A DNA stretch of 64,000 nucleotides, taken from the NCBI RefSeq assembly GCF_002157355.1, contig NZ_LYMK01000013.1:1-64000 (forward strand), read 5' to 3'. This DNA comes from Variovorax sp. JS1663. Its GTDB lineage: Bacteria > Pseudomonadota > Gammaproteobacteria > Burkholderiales > Burkholderiaceae_C. Within the stretch, counting starts at the first letter, position 1, and each line of letters opens with the position of its first letter. The notes under the pieces were generated by a model. That model ran no database searches and had not been told where the DNA came from. It worked only from the letters and a program-made list of their open reading frames with translations. Shown in pieces: positions 9,328 to 19,054 of this stretch. A program made the translations under genes and the position numbers.

Positions 9328-12191
9328 CACGGCTCCCGCTGCCCCGCCGGCAGCGAAAACTGGAACACGGCGCCGTGGGGCAGGTTCGGCGCGGTCCAGA
9401 GCTGGCCGCCGTGGGCCTCGATGATCGACCGGCTGATCGACAGGCCCATGCCGATGCCCTGCGCCTTGGAGGTATGGAAGGGCTCGAAGAGCGTGTCCGC
9501 GATCTCGGGCGCGACGCCTGGGCCCGAGTCCCGCACCTCGAAGCACACGCCACCCTCGGCCTGGCTCGTGCCGATGACCAGCTGCCGCGGGCGACTGCCG
9601 GGCGCGCTCACGGCCTCGATGGCGTTGACGATCAGGTTGAGGACGACCTGCTGGAGCTGCACCCTGTCGCCCCACACGGGCGGCAGGTCGTCGGCGAGCG
9701 CCGTCTGGAGCGCAATGTCGTTGCGGCGCATCTGGTCGCGCGTGAATGCCAGCACGTCCAGGATGACCTGGTGGAGGTCGACGCGATCGCGCCGCGGCGG
9801 CTGCCGCATGACCAGGGCGCGGATGCGGTCGATGACTTCGCTCGCGCGCTTGCCGTCCCTGGCGATGCGTTCGAGCGAGCGCTGCGCCTTGTCGAGCTCG
9901 GGCGGCTGGGCCGCGAGCCAGCGCGCGCAGGACCCGGCGCTCGCGACCATGGCGCCGAGCGGCTGGTTGACCTCGTGCGCGATCGAGGCGGCGAGCACGC
10001 CGAGCGTGGTCACGCGGTTGACGCGCGCAAGCGCCGCCTGCGCCTCGCGCAGGGCTTCCGACGCCAGCACGTGATGCGTGAGATCGCGCGTGATCACGAG
10101 CGCAGCCTCCTGGCGCTCCGCGCCGAGCCGCAGCGGCGAGTAGGACACCGACAGGTAGGTGCGCCCCGGATCGGTCGTGTACCACTCCGCGAACGTGAAC
10201 TGCTCTCCGGCGAAGCAGCGGTCGAGACTCGGCTTCACGGTGTGGTCGAAGAACTCGGTCCCGAAAATGTCGGCGACATGCATGCCGACGATCTCCTCGG
10301 CTGACATGCCCCAATGGCGCCCGTAGACCGCATTGACCCTTTGATAGCGGCAATCCCGCCCGATCACGGCGATGCCGTCGGAGGCGCTCTCGAAGACCTG
10401 CCGCGTCAGGTACTCGCTTTCGCGCAGGCTGCGGAAGATGAGAAGACTGGTGAGTGCATCGGCCAGCCGATGCCCGATCTCCTCGAACAGCCGCTTTTCC
10501 TGCGCCGTCCAGGCGCGCGGGCGCGAGCACTGGTGCAGCCCGAAGAGGTAGGGTTGGTCGGCCTTGGGATACAGCGCCATGGCGAGCACGGACCGGATGC
10601 TGAAACTTTCCGCGAGATGCGCCGGTACCGGGAGCTCGCAGGCAGGACCGAAGGACACGGCACCGCTCGCAGCGCGCGCTGTCCGGAACACCGTGGCGAC
10701 GTCCGCATCGAGGGGCAGCTCGACGCCGAGGCTGAACGCGCCGGGAAACTCGGGCCGGGTCTGCTCCATGACCGCGCGCCAGCCGGCCGCCCCCGGATCG
10801 CACGGATAGGTGAGCCAGGCCCGGTCGCAGGCGAAGATGTCGAGCACGGCGTCGAGCACGTCGCTCATCATCTTCTCGAGGTCGTTGGTCCCCTGCATGG
10901 CGCGGTTGACGCGGTCCATGCTTTCCAGGAACGACAGGTGCGCGCGCAGCGCGTCATCGGCGCGCTTGCGCTCGCTGACGTCCCGGCCGACGCCCCGGTA
11001 GCCCCTGAAGCGCCCCGCCTCGTCGAACATCGGCAGCCCGGAGACAGACACATGGCGTACGCCGCCGTCGGAGGTCGCCCGGGCGAGCTCGAAGTCGCGG
11101 AACGGGACATGGGCATCGAGCGCCGCGCGGTGCCGGCGCCAGGCCTCCTCGTCCGGCGCCAGATAGGGCACTTCCCATCGCGTCTTGCCGATCTCCGAAC
11201 CCGGCGCCGGCGCACGGTCGAAGCGCTCGGAATACTCCTGCCGGGTGAAGCGATGCCGGGCGTCGCTCTCCCAGTACACGTCGAAAGAGAACTTCACCAG
11301 CGTGCGAAAGCGCTCCTCGCTCTCGCGCAGCGCCTCTTCGGCACGCCTGCGTTCGGTGATGTCCTCGCACGCCACGAGCAGCACCGGCCCGCCCCTCAGC
11401 ACGACCGCATTCGCCGACTCCCGCACCCACAGCACCGTGCCGTCCTTGCGGACCTTGCGCGCCTGCCAGCGCATCACGCGCCCCGGCTGCCGGAAAGCCT
11501 GCTCGGCGTTTTCCTGGACGAACGCCCGATCGGCTTCGTGGAACACGTTGAGCACCGGCTGGCCGATCAGCTGGCCCACGCGCCAACCCAGTTGCTCCGC
11601 GCCGACGGGATTCACCGACAGGATCGCACCGCCCGCGTCGATGATGAAGTACATCGTGGGATTCGCTTCGAAGGCGGCTTGCCATTGCTCCTCGAGGTCC
11701 CGCCGGGCCTCCTCGGCCCGCTTGTGTTGCGTGATGTCGGTGTTGGTCGCGAGGATCGCCACCGGCTCGCCCTGCTCGTCCCGCTGCAATGCCAGGCGGC
11801 TTGCCACGACCACCGGCGTGCCGTCTCGCCGGTGATGCACCAGTTCGCCTTCCCAGCGCCCCGTGCGCAGCACCTGCGACTCGATCTGCTCGAGCGGCAC
11901 GGTGGAGACGGTCTTCAGCAGCTCGGGCGCAGACCGGCCGAGCGCCTCCTGCGCCGTCCATCCGTACATCTTCTCGGCGCCGCGGTTCCAGTAGGTGATC
12001 GATGCGTCCATGTCGCGCACGATCATGGCGTCGTGCGTGAGGTTCAGCAGGTCTGCGTGCTCGCGCAGCAAGGCTTCGGGCTGCCGCTCGAAAGGCTGAC
12101 ACGCCGGGCGCGACAGCGATCCTTCGCTTTTACGTTTCGTCACGAGGACTCCGGCCAGAAGCGGGCTCCTCCTGGAGACTGAGGAGAACAT
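9327..12191 (-). CDS. Multi-PAS/GAF sensor histidine kinase
   Basis: A 954-residue kinase without clear membrane segments, so probably cytoplasmic. Three PAS domains come first (about 48-165, 170-290, 295-415, with PAC ends such as ATNTDITQHKRAEEA and VACEDITERRRAEEA). Then come a GAF domain (about 430-590) and a fourth PAS (about 600-715). The dimerisation/phosphoacceptor domain with [14 protein letters not shown] is near 735, and the ATPase domain ([30 protein letters not shown]) is at the end. The ATG at 12191 has GGGAGG upstream. A GTG at 12143 is less well placed. The HEVNQPL box is shared with FixL/TodS-like kinases, which fits the FixJ-type partner. The signal is unknown; no heme or flavin residue could be assigned. 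Confidence 0.9.
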   Translation of the reverse strand: MFSSVSRRSPLLAGVLVTKRKSEGSLSRPACQPFERQPEALLREHADLLNLTHDAMIVRDMDASITYWNRGAEKMYGWTAQEALGRSAPELLKTVSTVPLEQIESQVLRTGRWEGELVHHRRDGTPVVVASRLALQRDEQGEPVAILATNTDITQHKRAEEARRDLEEQWQAAFEANPTMYFIIDAGGAILSVNPVGAEQLGWRVGQLIGQPVLNVFHEADRAFVQENAEQAFRQPGRVMRWQARKVRKDGTVLWVRESANAVVLRGGPVLLVACEDITERRRAEEALRESEERFRTLVKFSFDVYWESDARHRFTRQEYSERFDRAPAPGSEIGKTRWEVPYLAPDEEAWRRHRAALDAHVPFRDFELARATSDGGVRHVSVSGLPMFDEAGRFRGYRGVGRDVSERKRADDALRAHLSFLESMDRVNRAMQGTNDLEKMMSDVLDAVLDIFACDRAWLTYPCDPGAAGWRAVMEQTRPEFPGAFSLGVELPLDADVATVFRTARAASGAVSFGPACELPVPAHLAESFSIRSVLAMALYPKADQPYLFGLHQCSRPRAWTAQEKRLFEEIGHRLADALTSLLIFRSLRESEYLTRQVFESASDGIAVIGRDCRYQRVNAVYGRHWGMSAEEIVGMHVADIFGTEFFDHTVKPSLDRCFAGEQFTFAEWYTTDPGRTYLSVSYSPLRLGAERQEAALVITRDLTHHVLASEALREAQAALARVNRVTTLGVLAASIAHEVNQPLGAMVASAGSCARWLAAQPPELDKAQRSLERIARDGKRASEVIDRIRALVMRQPPRRDRVDLHQVILDVLAFTRDQMRRNDIALQTALADDLPPVWGDRVQLQQVVLNLIVNAIEAVSAPGSRPRQLVIGTSQAEGGVCFEVRDSGPGVAPEIADTLFEPFHTSKAQGIGMGLSISRSIIEAHGGQLWTAPNLPHGAVFQFSLPAGQREP

Positions 12192-12214
12192 TCTGAGCGT
12201 CCTCCCGGCCGCTG

Positions 12215-13153
12215 TCACGGTGCAAAACCATCCCTCAGCGCCTCCCGCAGCCACGCCACGAACACCGTCACGGCCCGCGGCACATGGCTGGCGTAGGGCC
12301 GGATGGCATAGAGCTGATCTGCAAAAGCGCCGACGGGCCGCCACGCCGGCAGCACCCGGACCAGCTTGCCGGCCTGCAGCGCGGCCTGGGCGCTGAAGTC
12401 GGGCACCAGGGCGATGCCCAGCCCGGCGAGCGCGCCGTCGCGCAGGGCCTCGCTGTTGTTGGCGGCGAAGGGGCCGGCCACGGGCACCGTCACACGCTCG
12501 ACCGCGCGGCGCCCTCCGGTGGACTCCAGGGTCCACGCCGCCTGCTCCTGGGCGCGCGGGTAATGCAGGCAGTCATGCTCCGACAGCGCCTGCGGGGCCT
12601 GCGGCGCGGGCCGCCGCCGCAGGTAGGCCCGGCTCGCCACCAGCACCGAATGGGTGGCGCACAGCCGCCAGGCCACGTGCGTGTCGGGCACCGAGGCCGC
12701 GTGCCGGATCGCCAGGTCGAAGCCTTCCACCGCCAGCGCGCTGAGCCGGTCCGACAGGTCCAGCGCCAGGCGCACCTCGGGATTCGCCCGCAGGAAATCC
12801 GCCACCCGCGGCACCAGCTGCTGGCGCGCGAAGGCCACCGGCGCCGTCACCCGCAGCAGGCCGCGCGGCACGCCGGCCAGGTCGCGCACGCCGGCAAAGC
12901 TGTGGGCGATCTGCTCGAAGGGTGCGCGCGTGTCCTCGACCAGCCTCTGGCCGGCCTCGGTCAGGCGCACGCTGCGCGTGGTGCGCTGCACCAGCGGCAC
13001 GCCGGCGGCGCGTTCCAGCTCGGCGATGCGCTGGCTCATCGCCGCCTTGCTCACGCCAAGGCGGGCAGCCGCCGCCGTGTAGCTGCCCTGCTGCGCCAGC
13101 ACGGTGAGCCAGTGGAGATGGGTCCAGAGCGACTCGATATTTTTGGCATCCAT
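12215..13153 (-). CDS. LysR-family transcriptional regulator
   Basis: A 312-residue LysR regulator. The N-terminal helix-turn-helix reads [39 protein letters not shown] in two overlapping stretches (about 16-55). An effector-binding domain follows (about 95-300), including [10 protein letters not shown]. It is transcribed away from mmsA, and a perfect inverted repeat lies six bases before its start. It is therefore likely to control both itself and mmsA. The effector is unknown. Confidence 0.9.
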   Translation of the reverse strand: MDAKNIESLWTHLHWLTVLAQQGSYTAAAARLGVSKAAMSQRIAELERAAGVPLVQRTTRSVRLTEAGQRLVEDTRAPFEQIAHSFAGVRDLAGVPRGLLRVTAPVAFARQQLVPRVADFLRANPEVRLALDLSDRLSALAVEGFDLAIRHAASVPDTHVAWRLCATHSVLVASRAYLRRRPAPQAPQALSEHDCLHYPRAQEQAAWTLESTGGRRAVERVTVPVAGPFAANNSEALRDGALAGLGIALVPDFSAQAALQAGKLVRVLPAWRPVGAFADQLYAIRPYASHVPRAVTVFVAWLREALRDGFAP

Positions 13154-13159
13154 GGGGTC

Positions 13160-13183
13160 GATTGTTCACGATGGCGAACAATC
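13160..13183. promoter_or_regulatory. Perfect inverted repeat, probable LysR operator
   Basis: GATTGTTC (13160-13167) and GAACAATC (13176-13183) are exact complements around eight bases, and include a T-N11-A pattern as LysR proteins prefer. It lies between the divergent lysR and mmsA genes, close to the lysR start. Repression of lysR and activation of mmsA is a plausible arrangement. Confidence 0.65.
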
Positions 13184-13264
13184 AGTTCAACCCTGGCGCC
13201 TTGGCAAGCGGCCCGGCCCTTCCTAGACTCGCGGGACTTCCAGCACCCGCCACAGGACCTCGCC

Positions 13265-14791
13265 ATGACCAAGCAGCCCTCCGTCCCCACCCCCATCGCG
13301 CACTTCATCGGCGGCCAGCGCGCCGGCGGCGCCTCCGAGCGCGCGCAGGACGTTTTCAACCCCGCCACCGGCGCCGTCACCGGCCGCGTCGCGCTGGCCG
13401 GCCGTGCCGATGTGGATGCGGCGGTCGCCGCCGCGCGCGCCGCCTTCCCGGCCTGGGCCGACACGCCGCCGATCCGCCGGGCCCGGGTGATGTTCAAGTT
13501 CCTGGAACTGCTCAACAAGCACCGCGACGATCTGGCCCGCCTGATCACCGCCGAGCACGGCAAGGTCTTCACCGACGCGCAGGGCGAGGTCACGCGCGGC
13601 ATCGACATCGTCGAGTTCGCCTGCGGCATCCCGCAGCTGCTCAAGGGCGACTACACCGACCAGGTGTCCACCGGCATCGACAACTGGACGATGCGCCAGC
13701 CGCTGGGCGTGGTGGCCGGCATCACGCCCTTCAACTTCCCGGTGATGGTGCCCATGTGGATGTTCCCGGTCGCCATTGCGGCGGGCAACTGCTTCGTGCT
13801 CAAGCCCAGCCCCATCGACCCGAGCCCGTCGCTGCGCATCGCCGAATTGCTGAAAGAAGCCGGCCTGCCCGACGGCGTGTTCAACGTGGTGCAGGGCGAC
13901 AAGGAGTCGGTCGATGCGCTGCTGGAGCACCCCGACGTCAAGGCGATCAGCTTCGTCGGCTCCACGCCGATCGCCAACTACATCTACGAGACCGGCGCGC
14001 GCCACGGCAAGCGGGTGCAGGCCCTGGGCGGCGCCAAGAACCACATGGTGGTGATGCCCGACGCCGACCTGGAGCAGGCGGTGGACGCATTGGTCGGCGC
14101 CGGCTACGGCTCGGCCGGCGAGCGCTGCATGGCGATCAGCGTGGCGGTGCTGGTGGGCGACGTGGCCGACAGGCTGGTGCCCATGCTGGCCGAGCGCGCC
14201 CGCACGCTGAAGGTGCTGAACGGTACGAACCTCGAGGCCGAGATGGGCCCGATCGTCACCCGCGCGGCGCACGAGCGCATCACCGGCTACATCGATGCCG
14301 GCGAGAAGGAAGGCGCGAAGCTGGTCCACGACGGCCGCCAGTTCGAGGGCAGGCAGGCCGGCGAGGGATGCGACAACGGCTTCTGGATGGGCGGCACGCT
14401 GTTCGACCACGTCACGCCCCAGATGCGCATCTACAAGGAAGAGATCTTCGGCCCGGTGCTCTCCTGCGTGCGGGTGCACGACCTGAAGGAAGCGGTCGAC
14501 CTCGTCAACGCCCACGAGTTCGGCAACGGCGTGGCCTGCTTCACCCGCGACGGCAACGTGGCGCGCGAGTTCTCGCGCCGCATCGAGGTGGGCATGGTGG
14601 GCATCAACGTGCCGATCCCGGTGCCCATGGCCTGGCACGGCTTCGGCGGCTGGAAGAAATCGCTCTTCGGCGACATGCACGCCTATGGCGAGGAAGGCGT
14701 GCGCTTCTATACGAAGCAGAAGTCGATCATGCAGCGCTGGCCGGAAAGCATCGGCAAGGGGGCCGAGTTCGTGATGCCGACGGCGAAATAG
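13265..14791 (+). CDS. mmsA: CoA-acylating methylmalonate-semialdehyde dehydrogenase
   Basis: A 508-residue aldehyde dehydrogenase of the MmsA class, which converts methylmalonate or malonate semialdehyde with NAD and CoA to propionyl-CoA or acetyl-CoA in valine, myo-inositol or beta-alanine breakdown. Diagnostic stretches are [33 protein letters not shown] and the catalytic cysteine in GSAGERCMA (near residue 288). The ATG at 13265 gives the usual family N-terminus; in-frame upstream sequence is noise. It stands alone between a divergent LysR gene and a hairpin. No mmsB or amino-transferase is adjacent, so the pathway it serves is not fixed by context. Confidence 0.93.
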   Translation: MTKQPSVPTPIAHFIGGQRAGGASERAQDVFNPATGAVTGRVALAGRADVDAAVAAARAAFPAWADTPPIRRARVMFKFLELLNKHRDDLARLITAEHGKVFTDAQGEVTRGIDIVEFACGIPQLLKGDYTDQVSTGIDNWTMRQPLGVVAGITPFNFPVMVPMWMFPVAIAAGNCFVLKPSPIDPSPSLRIAELLKEAGLPDGVFNVVQGDKESVDALLEHPDVKAISFVGSTPIANYIYETGARHGKRVQALGGAKNHMVVMPDADLEQAVDALVGAGYGSAGERCMAISVAVLVGDVADRLVPMLAERARTLKVLNGTNLEAEMGPIVTRAAHERITGYIDAGEKEGAKLVHDGRQFEGRQAGEGCDNGFWMGGTLFDHVTPQMRIYKEEIFGPVLSCVRVHDLKEAVDLVNAHEFGNGVACFTRDGNVAREFSRRIEVGMVGINVPIPVPMAWHGFGGWKKSLFGDMHAYGEEGVRFYTKQKSIMQRWPESIGKGAEFVMPTAK

Positions 14792-14800
14792 CACGCCAGC

Positions 14801-14820
14801 CCCTGGGCCACGGCCCAGGG
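14801..14820 (+). terminator. Hairpin downstream of mmsA
   Basis: CCCTGGGC (14801-14808) pairs exactly with GCCCAGGG (14813-14820) around CACG, ten bases after the mmsA stop. There is no T-run. It lies between convergent genes and may end transcripts from both sides. Confidence 0.5.
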
Positions 14821-14857
14821 CACACCCGTCTCGCGCTGCCTCGCGCGCCGGCCGCAC

Positions 14858-17800
14858 TTATTCGCGACATTGGCCCGGATCGACGAACGTGCAGCGCTCC
14901 TCGTCAGTGAGCGGGCGCCCCGCCCACTTCCTGGCATCTTCCAGCAACCGACCGAGGTCGGCCGGAATGAGGCGCTGGTACTTGTCGATGAAGAATTGCC
15001 CATCGGGCGACAGACTTGACGGCGAGGCGATCGACTCCCGCGTCGTATCCACCAGGATCTTCCCGGTCTTCATGCTGTAGATTCTCGCGCGGCCCTCGCG
15101 CGGAAACTCCACCAGCGCCGCCGCCCCGGCGAAGGACGTCGGCAGGGCGGAGGCGTCGACCTTCAACGGCTCGGCGCGATCATCGAGCAGGGACCGGATC
15201 TCCAGATGTGCCGCGCCGGGCGGCGTGCCCCACGCATACCTGCCGCTCGGCTCGATGAGAAATGCGCGCGGCAGGCTCGTCAGCACCCGCCCACCCTTGT
15301 CGAGGTCGCGGATCTCCCAAGGTCCTTCCTTGTTCCTGGTGATGGCGAGGGCCGAACCCGCCGGGACGCGAATGTCGTTGGGCAGCACGCCCTCAAGATC
15401 GAGCACCGGCTCGGCGCCGGCCTTGGCCAGACTCCAGAGCCGCACCTGCTCCCCGCTCTGGACCATCAGAAAGCGCGAGTCCCCGGTGAACGAGACCTTC
15501 GTGACTTGCGCGATAGGGATGAAGAGCGACTTGATGGGCTGGGCTGTCCTGTCTTCGACCTTGTAGACCTCGATCGACACGCCATCGGTCCGCAAGCGCT
15601 TGACGGCGAAGAATCCCCGCATGCCCAGCGTGACGGGCTCCAGGCGCGCCGCGAACCCGCGCGAAGCCGGCGGCGGCGCTTCCGTGCTGAAGACAGGCGC
15701 TTCGCCGCCTGCCTTGTAGACCTTCAGCAGATTCCCGTCCCGGATGAGGATCAGGTCCCCGGTCCTCCCAGCCCAGGACATGGAGCCGCCGGAACCTTCG
15801 GGAACGCGGATGTCGACACTGCGGCTCCCATCGACAGGCAACGCGCTCACGCAGTAGCCCGCCCCCGTCGAAGGCGGGCACTGCCGATTGACGATGAGAT
15901 GACGCCCATCCGAAGTCGGCCAGACGCCGCTCGCGGCGGACCGGTCGACGTCCACCTGATAACGCAGCGATCCCGTGGCGATTTCCCACCGGCCAAGCCC
16001 TGCCCGGCCATCCTTGAACGACGGGGCCAGGATCGTCCCGTCGTCGGGGCTGATCCACAAGGGCCGGCCGTAGTCGCGGAAGGGCCGCGACTGCATGCCG
16101 AGGTCGAACCCGCGGATCGATCCGTCGCTGCCCTGGATCGCGAAGCGCGTGCCATCCGCGCTGATGCTCAGCGATTCCTCGTAGGAACTGCGCTTCTCGA
16201 GATCGAACGCGCCCTGAAGCCGGGCTGTCTGGCCACTCTCGATATCCGAGATGTGCACCTCCGAATTGCTGCGCGACAGCTTCGCGACGAGTCGGCCGCC
16301 TCCGCCGAACACGATGTCGTCCACGGTCTGCGCCTGGCGCTCGGTGGACGTGGCGAGGCCCTCCGCGGCCGACTTCGTGGCCGACCGCGCGTCGTAGGAG
16401 CAGATCGACGGATAGATCGAGATGCCGGCACGACCGCCTGCAGCCGCGAAAGCGAGGTCGGGCACGCAATCCCCCGTTTCCACCGTCTCGGGTTTCGCGT
16501 CCTTGACAGTGCCGGTGAGCTTGTACCGGTACAGCTTGAGCCTCATCTCTCCCATCTGGGGCGGGCGGATGAGGACGACAGCCTCGGACTGCCGGTCGAA
16601 GTAGATGCTGCTGTACTGGTGCGCCCCTTCGACCTGCTTGACCGACAGCAGAGGCTGCCCCTGCGGCAATGACCACACGCGCAGCCCTTCTCCGTCGTCG
16701 GTCAGGCCGGCGAGCATGCTGCCGTCATGGTTGAACTCGATGCGCCGCAGGGGTTCGGCCGGACCGAAGTCACGCAGCATCGGCGCACCGGACGCATCCC
16801 AGACAGCGGGCCCCTGGTTGGTCGCGGCCGCGACGTAGGTCCTGCCGGGGCCGTAGGCGAGGAAGCGCACCGCGGCCGAACCACCCGGCAGGGGAAGTCG
16901 TCGCACGACCTCGGGCTTGGGGGTCTCCACATTCCATTCGACGACCGAATTTTCGTTGGCAACGAGCAGTCGCTTGCCGTCCGGGCTCAGCGAGAGGGCC
17001 ACCACCGAGCCCTCGCCGAAAAGGCGGCGAAAAGCGCTGTTGATCCGGCCCAGCGAACCGGGCAGAGCCGGCTCGACCTGCTCCGCCGACAGGCGCCACA
17101 GCGGGCGCCGGTACCGCGTGGCCTCGATGATCACAGGGGCAATCTCGTGCATGACCGCCGGATCGGTATGCAGGGCCTCCATCGCCAGCAGCACGCCGAG
17201 TTCCGAGTTCGTGTTCACCTGGACGGCGGCGTTCGACGCGAGGCGACGCGCCTCGGCCGTGCGCTGCCCCTGCGCCGCCTGCCTCCACTGGGCGAAGGCA
17301 ATGATGGCGAGCACCGTCGCGGCCACCAGGGCATAGAACAGGCGGCGTGCATCCCGCTTGAGTCTTGCGTTGCGCTCTGCTTCCACCTTTTCGCTGGCAG
17401 CCAGGAAGTCGCGCTCGAGCCGCTTGATCGACTTGGCATCGATCTCCTCCTGGGCCTGCCTCAGCGCGAGTCCGCTGAGGAGGAATGCATTGTCGAAAGA
17501 ACCCTGACGCCACTTCTCGGCCTGCTTCAACAGAAAGGCACTGCGTTCGCGCTTGTCCCTTTCGGCAATGAACAGCGTGTTGAGCAGCTCCCAGTTGCGC
17601 AGCAGCGATTCGTGCGCCACCTCTGCCAGGTCATCGTCCGCACTCGTGCCGGCGGCCCGGCTGACCCGGATCAGCCGGGCCGCCTCGAACTTGTCGAGCA
17701 CGAGATCGACATTGCCGGGATCCGCGAGCCTGCGCAGCTCACGCCGGGATGCGCGGGCACGAAAGACACTGCCCCCTTCACCGAGCTGCGACAAGGTGAG

Positions 17801-19045
17801 GAACACGCTGCGCGCCGCGATCTGCTGCTCCGCGGACAGATCGTCGTACACGCGCTTGGCGGCATGCGCCATCGCTTGCTTGGGGCTCCCCACCTCGCCA
17901 TAGGCCTCTCTCGTGATGAGGTTGCCGTTTCGCTTGTCCCAAAGCGCCATCAGGCTGAACTGAAGCAAGGGCAGGCTCGAGTCTTCGCCGACCACGCTCT
18001 TGACCAGTTCGTCGACCACCCCGTCCTGGAACTTGAGGCCGACCAGCGACGCGGGCCTTTCGATGGCATCGCGCAGATAGGCGGATTCCATCGAATACAC
18101 CGGAAACGCCGCGGCCCCGTAGCGGTGGTACAGGTTCTCGTAGTCCCGGGCGAACCTGGCGCCGACGTCGTTCCTCATCGTGAGGATCAGGCGGTGCGGC
18201 GGTGCAGCCGCGTCGACGAGCCGCAGCAGGTTCTCGACGAACTGCAGACAGGCCTTCGAGGTCTCCGCCGTCTGCAGCGTCACGACCTCCTCGAACTGGT
18301 CGACCACCAGGAGCGCCGGCCGTTCGTCGTCCGCCAGCAGCTTGACCAGGTGCCCGGCGTCCCGGAGGAACCCCGAGGCCTCTTCAGCCAGGCGCGCTTG
18401 CGGCCCGCCCCCGGCGGCGAGGACCGCCCGCGCCAGATTTTCCAGCGGCGCCGTGCCCGGCACGATGACGGGCAGGTACCGCCACTGCGCGCTGTCCGCG
18501 ATCGCGCCCGCCTTCAGCGCCGGGACCAGGCCGGCGAGGACGAGGGACGACTTTCCGCTGCCCGACGCGCCGGTGACGATGATCAGACGCTCATCCTTCA
18601 ATCGCGCGAGCAGCTCCGCCACCTGGTCCGTTCGTCCGAAGAAATGCCTGGCATCCTTTTCGCCGAAGGCAGCCAGCCCGACGTAGGGGCAGGCGCTGTC
18701 GGGCAGCTGCGGCAGGACGCTGGCGTCCGGTCCCGCCAGGAGCGGGCGGCGGATGTCGAAGCCGGCCCCATAGCACCGGGTCGCCCAGTAGTCCAGCAAG
18801 GCCTGGCAGTTGCGGCGCTCCCTCGACTCGTGAATGTAGGCGCCGCTGCGGGCACCCTGCCGGAGGAAGCCGTCGATGTCGCCCATCATGCGCACCAGGA
18901 CCTCGTGGTCATCCTGGCCTGCATCGGCCGGTTCCGTCGCCTCGCGCGAACGCTCGCGCAGCGCCGAATCCAGGCGATCCATCAGCGCTTCATGGGCATC
19001 CTGGAACTCGGCACGGGTCTGAAAGCGCTGGTCCGACGCATCCAT
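14858..19045 (-). CDS. Membrane-anchored STAND NTPase with C-terminal beta-propeller, partner of CHAT protease
   Basis: A 1395-residue STAND-type signalling ATPase. Residues 1-100 form a helical adaptor-like region (FQDAHEALMDRLDSAL; later QALLDYWATR). A conserved PYVGLAAFGEKDARHFFGRTDQV linker leads into the P-loop domain, with Walker A GASGSGKSS (159-167) and Walker B LLVVDQFEE (245-253). A winged-helix region follows, ending near HESLLRNW (about 478-485). A single membrane helix lies near 568-586 (FYALVAATVLAIIAFAQW), and the last 750 residues are beta-rich with WD40-like blades (LSLSPDGKRLLVANENSVVEW). This is the nSTAND1 architecture, in which the propeller probably senses a trigger and ATP drives oligomerisation. 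It lies nine bases after the CHAT protease gene on the same strand. Function in conflict or cell death is inferred from the family, not shown. Confidence 0.85.
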   Translation of the reverse strand: MDASDQRFQTRAEFQDAHEALMDRLDSALRERSREATEPADAGQDDHEVLVRMMGDIDGFLRQGARSGAYIHESRERRNCQALLDYWATRCYGAGFDIRRPLLAGPDASVLPQLPDSACPYVGLAAFGEKDARHFFGRTDQVAELLARLKDERLIIVTGASGSGKSSLVLAGLVPALKAGAIADSAQWRYLPVIVPGTAPLENLARAVLAAGGGPQARLAEEASGFLRDAGHLVKLLADDERPALLVVDQFEEVVTLQTAETSKACLQFVENLLRLVDAAAPPHRLILTMRNDVGARFARDYENLYHRYGAAAFPVYSMESAYLRDAIERPASLVGLKFQDGVVDELVKSVVGEDSSLPLLQFSLMALWDKRNGNLITREAYGEVGSPKQAMAHAAKRVYDDLSAEQQIAARSVFLTLSQLGEGGSVFRARASRRELRRLADPGNVDLVLDKFEAARLIRVSRAAGTSADDDLAEVAHESLLRNWELLNTLFIAERDKRERSAFLLKQAEKWRQGSFDNAFLLSGLALRQAQEEIDAKSIKRLERDFLAASEKVEAERNARLKRDARRLFYALVAATVLAIIAFAQWRQAAQGQRTAEARRLASNAAVQVNTNSELGVLLAMEALHTDPAVMHEIAPVIIEATRYRRPLWRLSAEQVEPALPGSLGRINSAFRRLFGEGSVVALSLSPDGKRLLVANENSVVEWNVETPKPEVVRRLPLPGGSAAVRFLAYGPGRTYVAAATNQGPAVWDASGAPMLRDFGPAEPLRRIEFNHDGSMLAGLTDDGEGLRVWSLPQGQPLLSVKQVEGAHQYSSIYFDRQSEAVVLIRPPQMGEMRLKLYRYKLTGTVKDAKPETVETGDCVPDLAFAAAGGRAGISIYPSICSYDARSATKSAAEGLATSTERQAQTVDDIVFGGGGRLVAKLSRSNSEVHISDIESGQTARLQGAFDLEKRSSYEESLSISADGTRFAIQGSDGSIRGFDLGMQSRPFRDYGRPLWISPDDGTILAPSFKDGRAGLGRWEIATGSLRYQVDVDRSAASGVWPTSDGRHLIVNRQCPPSTGAGYCVSALPVDGSRSVDIRVPEGSGGSMSWAGRTGDLILIRDGNLLKVYKAGGEAPVFSTEAPPPASRGFAARLEPVTLGMRGFFAVKRLRTDGVSIEVYKVEDRTAQPIKSLFIPIAQVTKVSFTGDSRFLMVQSGEQVRLWSLAKAGAEPVLDLEGVLPNDIRVPAGSALAITRNKEGPWEIRDLDKGGRVLTSLPRAFLIEPSGRYAWGTPPGAAHLEIRSLLDDRAEPLKVDASALPTSFAGAAALVEFPREGRARIYSMKTGKILVDTTRESIASPSSLSPDGQFFIDKYQRLIPADLGRLLEDARKWAGRPLTDEERCTFVDPGQCRE

Positions 19046-19054
19046 GGCGCCTCC

